A stretch of DNA of 45,638 bases, taken from Candidatus Poribacteria bacterium (lineage in GTDB: Bacteria > Poribacteria > WGA-4E > PCPOR2b). The notes under the pieces were generated by a model, which did no database searches, was not told where the DNA came from, and saw only the letters and a program-made list of their open reading frames with translations. This document shows positions 33,504 to 41,276 of this stretch, piece by piece. The stretch spans positions 213,182 through 258,819 of the forward strand of contig PYIZ01000053.1 in the NCBI GenBank assembly GCA_003635265.1, in the 5' to 3' direction. A program made the translations under genes and the position numbers. Each line of letters starts with the position of its first letter. Position 1 is the first letter of the stretch.

Positions 33504-34103
33504 TTATTCGTCTTGGCCTGTCTCCGCTGTATCCTCTGAATCTATATCTTTTGAATCTGATGTGCTTGATTTCCGAGCTTGGCTGAATACATCCCAGCTT
33601 CGTTTGAGCGCACTCCATGCGCTGATGAAGTCAGTAACCGGCACGGATAGCTGATCTCTATAATATTCCACATGCTTAATTGTTGATTGCGAGAAATCTG
33701 TCACAGTGCTAACTAACTCATCGATTTTTGCGATGTTTTCGTTTAGTGTTTCCGTTATTCCTTGGATATTGTGTGTGGTCGCCCGAATCTCAGACTCACT
33801 CATCTGCTGAATAGAGGCGGTAATGCCATTGATATTATCAAGCAACTGCGGAAGTCTCTGATTCAACTCGGTAACAGTACCGTCTACAGATGTAAGTAGA
33901 GTACTGAGATCTCTGTGTACGCCAACTAGTTGCTCAGTTGCTTTGAGTAAGTTCGGAACGCTCTTATCCAGCAGGTTCTCCACGGATTTTAGCGTCTTGC
34001 TAATCTGAGATCCCAACCATATAAAGAAGATCGTGAGCACCAGTAGCAGGACACCTAGCGGAATCTGCCAGTAAAGCGAAGCAAAACTAAGTAAACTATC
34101 CAT
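33504..34103 (-). CDS. DUF948/YtxG-like membrane protein with long coiled coil
   Basis: The 199-residue product has an N-terminal membrane segment (about 12-32, IPLGVLLLVLTIFFIWLG) and then an uninterrupted run of heptad-like helices (SVENLLDKSVPNLL, DLSTLLTSVDGTVTEL, NINGITASIQQM, ITETLNENIAKI), ending in a Ser/Asp/Glu-rich tail. This layout is that of DUF948 proteins such as YtxG. It stands just upstream of the YtxH-like gene on the same strand, supporting a paired role at the membrane. The 188-base gap between them holds no gene. Confidence 0.65.
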   Translation of the reverse strand: MDSLLSFASLYWQIPLGVLLLVLTIFFIWLGSQISKTLKSVENLLDKSVPNLLKATEQLVGVHRDLSTLLTSVDGTVTELNQRLPQLLDNINGITASIQQMSESEIRATTHNIQGITETLNENIAKIDELVSTVTDFSQSTIKHVEYYRDQLSVPVTDFISAWSALKRSWDVFSQARKSSTSDSKDIDSEDTAETGQDE

Positions 34104-34162
34104 ATTCGATTCCTTATAGAGCTATGTCCACCCCGATTCCTACGGGGCGGTTCAGCCAATGT

Positions 34163-36811
34163 TTAAGCCTGATCTGCCACAATTTTCGTGACAGCATCAA
34201 TTGCTTCTTTGATCTTGCTTGGGTCTTTGGCTCCACCTTGAGCGATCTCAGGACGTCCGCCACCACGACCGTCAGCAAGACGAGTCACCGCTTGAATAAT
34301 TTTTCCGGCTTGTAAGCCACGGGTTTCCACCAAATCGGACGTGACACCGGCTGCAAATGCGACATCATTGCCGGTTGCCGAAGCAAGCACAACAACACCA
34401 GTTCCAATCCGATTTTTCAAGTCATCAACCAGTTGCCGGAGTCCGTTCCGATCGGTATTTTCGAGCGCAGCGGCTATGACACGAAAACCGTCAATCGTAA
34501 CGGCATTATTTACCAGATCGGCAACCTGCGACTGCGCCATCTGCGATTGGAGCGCATCGATCTGTCGTTCTAAATCTCGATTGGTTTGAAGTAGGGCTTG
34601 AATGCGTTCAGGCGTTGAATCCTTTGAAGCTTTGAGTAGATTCGCTATCGCCGTAAGCGTTTCATCTTCGAAGCGGATGTGTTGATAAGCTGCTGCCCCA
34701 GTCAATGCCTCGATCCGACGTACGCCAGCGGCAATGCTGCTCTCGCTGGTAATTTTCACCAGCCCGATCTCGCCTGCGGCGTGGACGTGGGTTCCACCGC
34801 ATAGCTCCATGCTGTAGTCACCGATTTGCACAAACCGCACAATTTCTCCATACTTCTCACCGAAGAACGCCAGCGCACCACGGTCCTTTGCTTCCTGCAA
34901 CGGGAGATACTCGGTCTCTACAGCGTTATTCAGGCGAACCTTGTCGTTGATTGCGCTCTCTATTTCGTGTAGGTGTTCTTGGCTGACAGCTTCATAGTGT
35001 GTGAAATCGAATCGCAGCCGCCCTGACTCAACGAGTGAACCCGCTTGACCAACATGTGTCCCAAGGACTGTGCGCAAGGCGTGATGAAGGATATGCGTCG
35101 CCGTGTGGCTGACGGCTATGTGTTGACGACGTTCCTCATCAATCTTCACTTCCACCGATGTCTGCGGTGTAATCTCCCCTTCGATCACCTTACATCTATG
35201 AACGAACAGATCGGGAATAGGTTTTACCGTATCAATAACTTTTAGTTGTGTATTTCCGCTTGCGATAACACCAATATCGCCGACTTGGCCTCCAGAATCT
35301 CCGTAAAAAGGTGTCTGATTCAGGATGACGGAGACCTCTTCGCCCTCATGAGCCCCCGAAGCCAATTCATCACCGCGGACGAGAGCGATAATCTCAGCTT
35401 CTGCGTGGGACCGGTCATAGCCGAGAAACGCGGTGGTATCATATTCTTTGAGAATGTCCGTGTATACTGCCTCCCCCGTGTCGCCACCGCCTGCGGCTTT
35501 CCAATCGGCACGGCTGCGCTCTCGCTGCCGCGACATGCTGGAAGTAAATCCATCTTCATCAACCGTAAAGTTACGTTCCCGTGCAAGCATCTGTGTCAGA
35601 TCTAGTGGGAATCCAAAGGTGTCATACAGCTCAAAGGCTCGATTGCCCGACAGGACAGATTGATTTTGCGATTCTATATCATCAAGCGAGCCACGGAGAA
35701 TTTCCAGTCCACGATCAAGCGTCTGATGGAACCGGCCTTCTTCGCCTTGAATAATCCGTTTAATAAAATCGTGACGGGGTAGCACATCGGGGAAAACAGG
35801 ACCGAGCTGGTCAATCACCTTATCGACAAGATTGTAAATGAACGGCTCCTCCATGCCCAGTCGTTTTCCATACAGCACAGCACGACGCAAGATGCGGCGG
35901 ATGACATAGCCGCGCCCTTCATTGGAAGGCATCACGCCATCACCGATTGCGAACGTGAGACATCGAATATGATCTGCGATAACGCGATGGGGCACGCCAC
36001 GCTCATCATCAAAATAATCTCGATCGGTGATGTTAGAAATCTCTTCAAGAATTGGAACGAATACGTCGGTTTTGTAGTTGGAGTCGACACCTTGCATGAT
36101 GGCAACTATCCGCTCGAAGCCCATGCCGGTATCGACATGCTTTTCCGGTAACGGGTGGAGTTCGCCTGCTGCATCTCGGTTGTATTGAATAAATACCAGA
36201 TTCCAAATCTCACGGAATCGGTCACTGATATTGGGACCTGTATTGGGGTCATCTACTGATGCCGGATCCATCTCAGGACCGAGGTCAACAAACAGTTCAG
36301 AGCACGGACCGCAGGGACCTGTATCTCCCATTTCCCAGAAATTGTCTTTGTCAAATCGACGGATGCGCTCAAGCGGTATATCGGTTTCTGCGAGCCACAG
36401 TTTTTCAGCTTCGTCGTCGGTGTCGTGGACCGTTGCCCAGAGGAGTTCTTTGGGGACTTTCCAGATTTCCGCAACCAGTTCCCAAGCGTATGCGATCGCC
36501 TCGCGTTTATAGTAATCTCCGAATGACCAATTGCCCAACATTTCAAAAAAGGTATGGTGCCCCGGGGAGTAGCCGACCTCTTCCAAATCGTTATGCTTTC
36601 CGCTGACGCGCAGTACCTTTTGGGTATCAGCAGCGCGTGTGTACTCGCGTCGTCCTGTTCCCAAGAACACGTCCTTAAACTGGTTCATCCCAGCGTTGGT
36701 GAACAGTAAGGTTGGGTCATCGGCAGGTATTAACGGGGCACTCGGAACGATCATATGCCCATGTTTACGGAAGTATTCTAGAAAGTTCGATCTGATTTCA
36801 TCTGATGTCAT
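34163..36811 (-). CDS. alaS: Alanine-tRNA ligase
   Basis: The 882-residue product is full length. The class II catalytic domain has SAPLIPADDPTLLFTNAGMNQF and GHHTFFEMLGNWSFGDYYK. The editing domain has HTATHILHHALR (His569, His573) and CGGTHV (Cys671, His675), which bind zinc and clear Ser- and Gly-tRNAAla. The C-terminal oligomerisation domain ends GGGRPEIAQGGAKDPSKI, the C-Ala motif. It charges tRNAAla with alanine in the cytosol. Its ATG overlaps the recX stop by 4 bases (ATGA), so the two are translationally coupled. Confidence 0.97.
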   Translation of the reverse strand: MTSDEIRSNFLEYFRKHGHMIVPSAPLIPADDPTLLFTNAGMNQFKDVFLGTGRREYTRAADTQKVLRVSGKHNDLEEVGYSPGHHTFFEMLGNWSFGDYYKREAIAYAWELVAEIWKVPKELLWATVHDTDDEAEKLWLAETDIPLERIRRFDKDNFWEMGDTGPCGPCSELFVDLGPEMDPASVDDPNTGPNISDRFREIWNLVFIQYNRDAAGELHPLPEKHVDTGMGFERIVAIMQGVDSNYKTDVFVPILEEISNITDRDYFDDERGVPHRVIADHIRCLTFAIGDGVMPSNEGRGYVIRRILRRAVLYGKRLGMEEPFIYNLVDKVIDQLGPVFPDVLPRHDFIKRIIQGEEGRFHQTLDRGLEILRGSLDDIESQNQSVLSGNRAFELYDTFGFPLDLTQMLARERNFTVDEDGFTSSMSRQRERSRADWKAAGGGDTGEAVYTDILKEYDTTAFLGYDRSHAEAEIIALVRGDELASGAHEGEEVSVILNQTPFYGDSGGQVGDIGVIASGNTQLKVIDTVKPIPDLFVHRCKVIEGEITPQTSVEVKIDEERRQHIAVSHTATHILHHALRTVLGTHVGQAGSLVESGRLRFDFTHYEAVSQEHLHEIESAINDKVRLNNAVETEYLPLQEAKDRGALAFFGEKYGEIVRFVQIGDYSMELCGGTHVHAAGEIGLVKITSESSIAAGVRRIEALTGAAAYQHIRFEDETLTAIANLLKASKDSTPERIQALLQTNRDLERQIDALQSQMAQSQVADLVNNAVTIDGFRVIAAALENTDRNGLRQLVDDLKNRIGTGVVVLASATGNDVAFAAGVTSDLVETRGLQAGKIIQAVTRLADGRGGGRPEIAQGGAKDPSKIKEAIDAVTKIVADQA

Positions 36812-37449
36812 CGTCCATTTCCTTTAATCAATACACGCTCGATTACACTTTGGATCGTCTCATAGTCAAACCCGCGCCTGAGTAGAAAACCGTGCAGCCG
36901 CCGTTTGGCAACTTCTGGTGGAAGCGATTTATAGCGCTTTGCCTGTTTTTGCGCCACTTGCAATGCTATTTCTTTTTCCTCCGCATCGTGAATCCCTCCC
37001 AGCACACGATCTACGGTGGTTTTGTCTATGCTTTGATTAACTAATTCGTGCGCCAACATCCTTTTGCCTTTTGGCTTGGAACGTTGACGGCGTGTTACCC
37101 AATTCTTAGCGAAGTTTTCGTCTTTGATATGACCAAGCTGCTCTAGATCTTCTAAGGTTATCTCGATTGCCTCTGAACCAAAGCCTTTCTGCCCAAGTTG
37201 ATAGATCATCTGATTCTTGCTATAACTCTGGCTGGACAGTAGCTCAAGGGCGTAGTTCTTCGCGCGGATTGCTTCGTCTGCTTGAATTAGCTTTTGGAGC
37301 ACCTCTGCCTCGATTTCAAGACCAACTCTCAAGCCGAGTTTGGGGATGCAGCCGGCATCAACACTGTCAAAGTAGACTCCGTCAAGGAAAATGATACGGT
37401 GTGAAGGCGTTTCCTCATCTATTTGGATGTCCGTAAGCCGTTTTTTCAT
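36808..37449 (-). CDS. recX: RecA regulator RecX
   Basis: The product has the three-repeat helical RecX pattern: AIRAKNYALELLSSQSYSKNQM and LGQKGFGSEAIEITLEDLEQLGHIKDENFAKNWVTRR in the middle, and KRRLHGFLLRRGFDYETIQSVIERVL at the end. RecX limits RecA filament growth. ATG 37449 gives 213 residues beginning MKKRLTDIQ; an in-frame ATG at 37500 would add 17 residues, and neither has a strong ribosome binding site. The recX-alaS pairing is common, but recA, normally just upstream, is about 21 kb away on the same strand. Confidence 0.85.
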   Translation of the reverse strand: MKKRLTDIQIDEETPSHRIIFLDGVYFDSVDAGCIPKLGLRVGLEIEAEVLQKLIQADEAIRAKNYALELLSSQSYSKNQMIYQLGQKGFGSEAIEITLEDLEQLGHIKDENFAKNWVTRRQRSKPKGKRMLAHELVNQSIDKTTVDRVLGGIHDAEEKEIALQVAQKQAKRYKSLPPEVAKRRLHGFLLRRGFDYETIQSVIERVLIKGNGR

Positions 37450-37528
37450 CTCAAGAGATAGACAGATTAAATCTACAAGGCTACTTCGCGGCCAACCCAT
37501 GAATTTTGGCTTTTAAGGAATCTGCCGC

Positions 37529-38158
37529 TTACTCGCCCGGCGTCCCAGCCCAAAGTGCACCCCGTTGCAGAAGCGTACCGAATATCTCATGTTCGCAGGC
37601 TTTGGCATCGTGTCCAAGCGCAAGATAGAACACTCGACCCTCTCCCCAGCTTTTTGTCCAAGCGACAGGCATTGCGTCGCCCTGCCATAACGCTGATGCG
37701 AGTACGTGATTACGGGGATCGTAGTCGAGGATATACTGCTCGTCCGTGACTACTGTTTCGTCGAGACCTTCGGTGATTGGATGCTCGGTATCTACGATGC
37801 TCACCTGATAATCTCGATAGCGCGGGTGTGTGACAAAATAGCCGCCGACCATCGCTCTATATTCCGGACACTCTCGAAACGAATCGGCTGCGGAGTGCAC
37901 CCCGACGTAACCTTTTCCCGAAGCGATATGATTTAGTAGACCGTTCTTTTGTGCGTCTGTGATTTCTCCGATCGTGTAGTAGAAGACAACCAAATCATAC
38001 GGATCAAGATTCGGGGCGACCAAGGCATCGAGGTCTTCTTCTGCTTTAGTAATCTCGAATTCATCCCGTTGCGACAGTTCGTTAATTATCGCTTCGCTGC
38101 ACCCTTTCCAATCGTGAACAGCACCGCCAGCAAACACTAATGTATTGATCTTTCCCAT
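37529..38158 (-). CDS. ThuA-like (trehalose utilization domain) protein
   Basis: The 209-residue product has the ThuA fold signals: NTLVFAGGAVHDWKG at the start, YDLVVFYYTIGEIT, the nucleophile-elbow-like GYVGVHSAADSF, FVTHPRYRDYQV and GRVFYLALGHDAKA. The fold is related to class I glutamine amidotransferases but lacks their triad. In rhizobia ThuA acts in trehalose and maltitol oxidation; in other phyla such genes sit in sugar-degradation loci. Start ATG 38158 follows AAGGAGGAA. A 216-base gap follows upstream with no gene until the TPR promoter. Confidence 0.85.
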   Translation of the reverse strand: MGKINTLVFAGGAVHDWKGCSEAIINELSQRDEFEITKAEEDLDALVAPNLDPYDLVVFYYTIGEITDAQKNGLLNHIASGKGYVGVHSAADSFRECPEYRAMVGGYFVTHPRYRDYQVSIVDTEHPITEGLDETVVTDEQYILDYDPRNHVLASALWQGDAMPVAWTKSWGEGRVFYLALGHDAKACEHEIFGTLLQRGALWAGTPGE

Positions 38159-38330
38159 TCTTGTTCCTCCTTATAACAGGTTGAGAGATTTTTCATGAAA
38201 GATGATTACGATGTGAGCACGGGTTTATAATATCACAAGTCTGTGGAAAACACAAGTTATCATTCAAGGAAATTAGTAGAGATTCACCTCTCGCTCATTA
38301 TAACTGGGCGTCGGAGATTTGACTAGCGGA

Positions 38331-38359
38331 TTGACAAAAATTCCTCACAATGCTATCTT
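38331..38359 (+). promoter_or_regulatory. Sigma70-like promoter of the TPR lipoprotein gene
   Basis: A perfect TTGACA (38331-38336), a 17-base spacer and TATCTT (38354-38359) lie just upstream of the gene at 38384, giving a short leader. Confidence 0.6.
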
Positions 38360-38383
38360 ATCTCATGAAAAGAGGTGGCTACG

Positions 38384-38752
38384 ATGAAGCGGTGGTTGAA
38401 ATGTACAATGTGGTTCTCGGTTCTATTGCTTATCGGCTGCGGGACAATGTATCGGTCTGAACCAAAAAGAGAACCTCAGATCACAAATCGCGGCAACCCA
38501 TACTTTGAACAGGGGAACATATTTCTCAAGAAAAGGATGTATCACGAGGCTATTGCGCAATATCAACAGGCGCTGCGCGTAAATCCGAATGCTGCGATTA
38601 TCCACGCAGCACTCGGTTGGGCGTATTACAATGTAGGGATGCTCGACGCTGCGATCGCGGCAGGCGAAGAGGTCATGCGCTTGGAACCAGATAACCCAGA
38701 CGTGCCCAAACTGATGGAGCTACTTTATCAGGAACGCAAACGACGCAGGTGA
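38384..38752 (+). CDS. Small TPR-repeat lipoprotein
   Basis: From ATG 38384 (AGAGGTGG upstream; a GTG at 38375 within that signal is not the start) the 122-residue product has a lipoprotein signal with lipobox LIGC (Cys19). A Lys/Arg-rich linker and two to three tetratricopeptide-like helix pairs follow (NIFLKKRMYHEAIAQYQQAL, AALGWAYYNVGMLDAAIAAG). TPR motifs mediate protein-protein contacts; a PilF/NlpI-like scaffold role at a membrane is possible. The stop is 30 bases from the stop of the convergent nucleoside hydrolase. Confidence 0.75.
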   Translation: MKRWLKCTMWFSVLLLIGCGTMYRSEPKREPQITNRGNPYFEQGNIFLKKRMYHEAIAQYQQALRVNPNAAIIHAALGWAYYNVGMLDAAIAAGEEVMRLEPDNPDVPKLMELLYQERKRRR

Positions 38753-38782
38753 AAGTGTGGAGAGTATAAATCAATCAGTTTC

Positions 38783-39673
38783 TCAGGCGGTCAATGTTTC
38801 GACGAAGTCATCCATGAATCGGGCTGCTTCGACAGAAACGCAGACGGAGGTGTTCGGTTCACCCTCGATCGGTACTGTTGCACCGCGCAGATGAGCTGCT
38901 TGTGTTTCAACTTCGATCTGCATCTCCCGCGTTTCACAGAGGGTAGGATCAATGAGGGTTGCCACCGCTAATGGGTCGTGGAGGGTTGGACGTGGTTCCG
39001 GATTTTCGCCGCCCCATAGATGGATGAGTTCAAAACAGATCTGGTTGATCGGACGGTCCACCGACCCGATCGCCTTCACCTGCTCGTAGCTCATGACGCA
39101 CTTCGTTGTGACATCAAGTCCAACCATCGTGATTGGCACCCTTGTACCGAAGACTATCCGGGTCGCTTCAGGGTCGCAGAGTGCATTCCACTCAGGGCGT
39201 ACTCGGTCTGTTGCGCCGCCCATCATGACGATTTGTGTTTTCTGTGCTAGACGCGGTTCCATGGTGAATGCCGCTGCGATGTTCGTAAATGGACCGATAG
39301 GCACAAGTACGATATCTCCATCGCTGTCCATTACTGTGTCGATAATAAAGTCAACAGCGTTACCCGGCTGCGGTTGGAACGATGGCTGCTGTCTCTTTAG
39401 AACCTCCATTTGGCGCGGACGATGGCTGGCTGCAACCTGTTCCCAATCCGGAATAGATTGAAGCAGGGTTTTTCCGATCCCCGCATAAACGGGGATCTCT
39501 GTCCGTCCCAGTGCCTCTAGCAGACAGCACGCCAATTCTGCGCGCTGCGCCGCATTTCTAAATACTGTTGTGACACCAAGTATTTCAATTTTACCGCTCA
39601 TAATTGCAAAAGCCAACGCGAGTGCATCATCAATATCATCGCCAATATCTGTATCGAGTATAATTTTCTGCAT
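38783..39673 (-). CDS. Nucleoside hydrolase (IU-NH family)
   Basis: From ATG 39673 (GGAGG upstream) the 296-residue product begins MQKIILDTDIGDDIDDALAL, the Asp cluster that binds calcium and ribose in nucleoside hydrolases. It also has ILVPIGPFTNIA-like IVLVPIGPFTNIAAAF, VMMGGA and the later conserved Asp in TLHDPLAVA. It hydrolyses the N-glycosidic bond of nucleosides, for salvage or catabolism; purine or pyrimidine preference cannot be told. It is divergent to the TIM-barrel gene across a 164-base gap. Confidence 0.88.
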   Translation of the reverse strand: MQKIILDTDIGDDIDDALALAFAIMSGKIEILGVTTVFRNAAQRAELACCLLEALGRTEIPVYAGIGKTLLQSIPDWEQVAASHRPRQMEVLKRQQPSFQPQPGNAVDFIIDTVMDSDGDIVLVPIGPFTNIAAAFTMEPRLAQKTQIVMMGGATDRVRPEWNALCDPEATRIVFGTRVPITMVGLDVTTKCVMSYEQVKAIGSVDRPINQICFELIHLWGGENPEPRPTLHDPLAVATLIDPTLCETREMQIEVETQAAHLRGATVPIEGEPNTSVCVSVEAARFMDDFVETLTA

Positions 39674-39837
39674 AGGTCCTCCAATATGCGCTAAATTTTC
39701 AGGAGACTTATGAAACTTTTTAGGGTTGAAAGATTGGGGGAAGTTTAACAGAAATTGACACAATAATCCAGTAATAACTGTCCCATTGACGCTGCGAGTC
39801 CACAGCCAGATAGCCAAACAAGGAAGGGAAAATCACT

Positions 39838-40641
39838 ATGAAGATTGGTGCTTCGACGATACTACATCGTGACCGTCCACTAAACTGGACACTCTTTAAG
39901 GAATTCCAAGAGGCAGGCATTGAGTCTCTGGAATTGACTGATTATCATCCCGATTTCTCGTTTACAGATCTTGAGACGTTTACAGCGTTGCGCCTAGCGT
40001 TGGAAGACCTGTCGTTACATCTTAATTCGCTTCACATTCATCTGGAGATATTCGATGATTATGATCTCGCAACGCTTGACACTGCACAGCGGGATAAAAC
40101 GCTGATCGCCTATCGTCAGGCGGTAGATGCCATGGAGGCACTAGGGGGCGGAATTCTCGTAACGCATCATATCCAGATCCCTGAGCCTGACGAACCGCTC
40201 CACGCAGAAAAGCGAACAGCATTTGTGGATAACCTAGGCACTGTTGCAGAATACGCAGCCCCCAGAGAGGTGTCGTTTGCAGTGGAAAATGTACCGCGGG
40301 GCTATACCCGCCACCCCAGCCGGCTTGTCCAACTGATGACAGATTTGGGTGCCCCAAATGTGGGTGTTATTATTGATACGGGACATCAGAATATTGTGGA
40401 TGATCCGGTGGAAGCACTCCGAATCATCGGCGAACATCTGATTACGTTGCACCTGCACGACAATCAGGGTGAGCGAGATGAACATCTCCTGCCGGGGCGT
40501 GGCACTGTCGACTGGGATGGGGTTGTAGGTGCTTTAGATGAGATTGAGTATCCGGGGGTGTTTATGTACGAACTCAGCCGACCGGAAGATTTGGCGGAAA
40601 TCCGCCCGAACGCAGAAGCACTCTTAAAGCGCGGAGCATGA
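39838..40641 (+). CDS. Sugar phosphate isomerase/epimerase-like TIM barrel
   Basis: The 267-residue product follows the xylose-isomerase-like TIM barrel (AP endonuclease 2 family): MKIGASTILHRD start, EAGIESLELTDYH, SLHIHLEIFDDYD, the metal ligands Glu in SFAVENVPRG and Asp in VGVIIDTGHQNI, HLHDNQGERDEHLLPGRGTVDW, and the last-strand Glu in VFMYELSRPED. Relatives isomerise or epimerise keto-sugars or dehydrate inosose (IolE). AAGGAAGGG precedes the ATG. The substrate is unknown; it may share the divergent control region with the nucleoside hydrolase. Confidence 0.85.
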   Translation: MKIGASTILHRDRPLNWTLFKEFQEAGIESLELTDYHPDFSFTDLETFTALRLALEDLSLHLNSLHIHLEIFDDYDLATLDTAQRDKTLIAYRQAVDAMEALGGGILVTHHIQIPEPDEPLHAEKRTAFVDNLGTVAEYAAPREVSFAVENVPRGYTRHPSRLVQLMTDLGAPNVGVIIDTGHQNIVDDPVEALRIIGEHLITLHLHDNQGERDEHLLPGRGTVDWDGVVGALDEIEYPGVFMYELSRPEDLAEIRPNAEALLKRGA

Positions 40642-40689
40642 ATCGCGGGACGGTTGCCCTAGGGTAATTTGGTGAGATTCGGTTCCGAT

Positions 40690-40738
40690 TTCATCGAGAA
40701 TCCCCGATAATCGGGAGATTCGGAGATCCCTCCTACAG
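40690..40738. repeat. CCCGATAATCGGG palindrome plus GATTCGGAGATCC repeat
   Basis: A CCCCGATAATCGGGA palindrome runs directly into GATTCGGAGATCCCTCCTAC, the same sequence as at 9142-9168 and 19131-19155. It fills part of the 186-base gap before the heptad-repeat gene; nothing else is seen there. Confidence 0.55.
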
Positions 40739-40827
40739 TGAATCAGATGCCCCTGGTGGTTGCCCATTTGTCCTTGACCTATCGGGCTAACAGTTGATAC
40801 AATTCACCACGTGGAAAGGAGTCTCGT

Positions 40828-41265
40828 ATGAACACCAGTCCGGAAATTGTGGAAATCAAAAATATCGTTCAACAGAACCGAGATATTCTCCAACAGCACA
40901 GTATAACGCTCCAGCAGCATGGTGAAATGCTTCAACGGCATGGGGGAATCCTCCAGCAGCATGGTGAAATATTGCTAGAGGTCGTCAAAGAACAGAATTA
41001 CTTGCGTGGTGCACTCGATCAGGTAAACGAGCGGTTTAGTACGCTCGATGCGCGTATAGGTTCACTGGAAAATCGTATTGTTTTTGTAGAAAATCGAATG
41101 ACTGCGCTAGAGGATCGGATGAATTCGCTTGATTCTCGTCTCACTGATACCTATGCTAGCTTGAGCAAGGACATTCGGGATAACTTCAAGTGGACGATTG
41201 GACTGATGATTCCAGTCTGGTTTGGTATACTTGCTGCCATCGCCGTTGAATTGATTAAGGGCTAA
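40828..41265 (+). CDS. Heptad-repeat coiled-coil protein with C-terminal membrane anchor
   Basis: The 145-residue product has four near-identical heptads of the type LQQHGEM (residues 21-48), then a long coiled coil (VNERFSTLDARIGSLENRI, VENRMTALEDRMNSLDSRL) and a C-terminal membrane segment WTIGLMIPVWFGILAAIAVELI. It would sit in the inner membrane with a long helical bundle on one side. No known domain is recognised; the general design resembles bacterial DUF1640/CCDC90-like proteins. AAAGGAG precedes the ATG. The amidase gene starts only 11 bases after its stop, so both are likely on one transcript. Confidence 0.7.
   Translation: MNTSPEIVEIKNIVQQNRDILQQHSITLQQHGEMLQRHGGILQQHGEILLEVVKEQNYLRGALDQVNERFSTLDARIGSLENRIVFVENRMTALEDRMNSLDSRLTDTYASLSKDIRDNFKWTIGLMIPVWFGILAAIAVELIKG
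40888..40971 (+). repeat. Four 21-base tandem repeats coding for heptads
   Basis: Four consecutive 21-base units (starting 40888, 40909, 40930, 40951) encode LQQHSIT, LQQHGEM, LQRHGGI and LQQHGEI. Units 2 and 4 share 20 identical bases, which points to recent duplication of a two-heptad block. Confidence 0.75.
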
Positions 41266-41276
41266 CGGAGGTTTGA

